The notes beneath the pieces are model-generated. The model was not told the DNA's origin. It saw nothing but the letters and a program-made list of their open reading frames with translations, and ran no database searches. A stretch of DNA of 5,828 bases, from positions 1 to 5,828 of the forward strand of contig JAFGIC010000275.1 of the NCBI GenBank assembly GCA_016929815.1, written 5' to 3'. The position numbers and the translations under genes were made by a program. The first letter of the stretch is position 1; every line of letters begins with the position of its first letter. This document shows, piece after piece, positions 5,803-5,828 of this stretch. The DNA is from Deltaproteobacteria bacterium (lineage in GTDB: Bacteria > Desulfobacterota > DSM-4660 > Desulfatiglandales > HGW-15).

Positions 5803-5828
5803 TCATTCCAAACCTTTAATTGTCGATA

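Overview
The window holds three genes, all on the minus strand, separated by AT-rich spacers. Reading in the direction of transcription (high to low coordinates), they are: a promoter region at the right edge; a molybdenum/tungsten bis-MGD oxidoreductase catalytic subunit (5713-3467); after only 33 bases, a hybrid sensor histidine kinase with a periplasmic solute-binding sensor domain (3433-848); a 350-base spacer; and the N-terminal 165 codons of a P2-type cation-pumping ATPase (497-1, cut by the window edge). No RNA genes, CRISPR arrays, insertion sequences or phage genes were seen.

The gene styles suggest an anaerobic or facultative Gram-negative bacterium, most plausibly a Desulfobacterota ('deltaproteobacterial') or similar lineage. 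The reasons are a complex-iron-sulfur-molybdoenzyme subunit, a hybrid kinase with an exported SBP_bac_3 sensor and an NtrB-like H-box, Shine-Dalgarno-led starts, and moderate-GC genes with very AT-rich spacers. This is inference from gene type only; no lineage marker lies in the window.

Region by region: 5714-5828 carries a TTGACA-type promoter candidate enclosed by an 11-bp inverted repeat. 3467-5713 and 848-3433 very probably form one transcription unit, because the gap is 33 bases and the kinase ribosome site lies inside it. 498-847 has no convincing gene. It contains a GC-richer island with a 67-codon open frame lacking a good start, then a TTGACA promoter for the ATPase overlapped by two dyad-symmetric elements, including a perfect 16-bp palindrome.

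How the genes may work together: the oxidoreductase has no Tat or Sec signal and is probably cytoplasmic. The kinase samples the periplasm for a small solute and signals through a His-Asp relay ending in its own receiver domain. The simplest hypothesis is that the kinase senses the enzyme's substrate or a related compound and controls this locus or a distant regulon, but no DNA-binding output gene or electron-transfer partner is present here. The ATPase appears to be a separate unit with its own regulated promoter. The most interesting points are the enzyme's two departures from family motifs (an expanded [4Fe-4S] loop and KPS in place of DPR), its pairing with a sensor kinase, and the dyads at the ATPase promoter.
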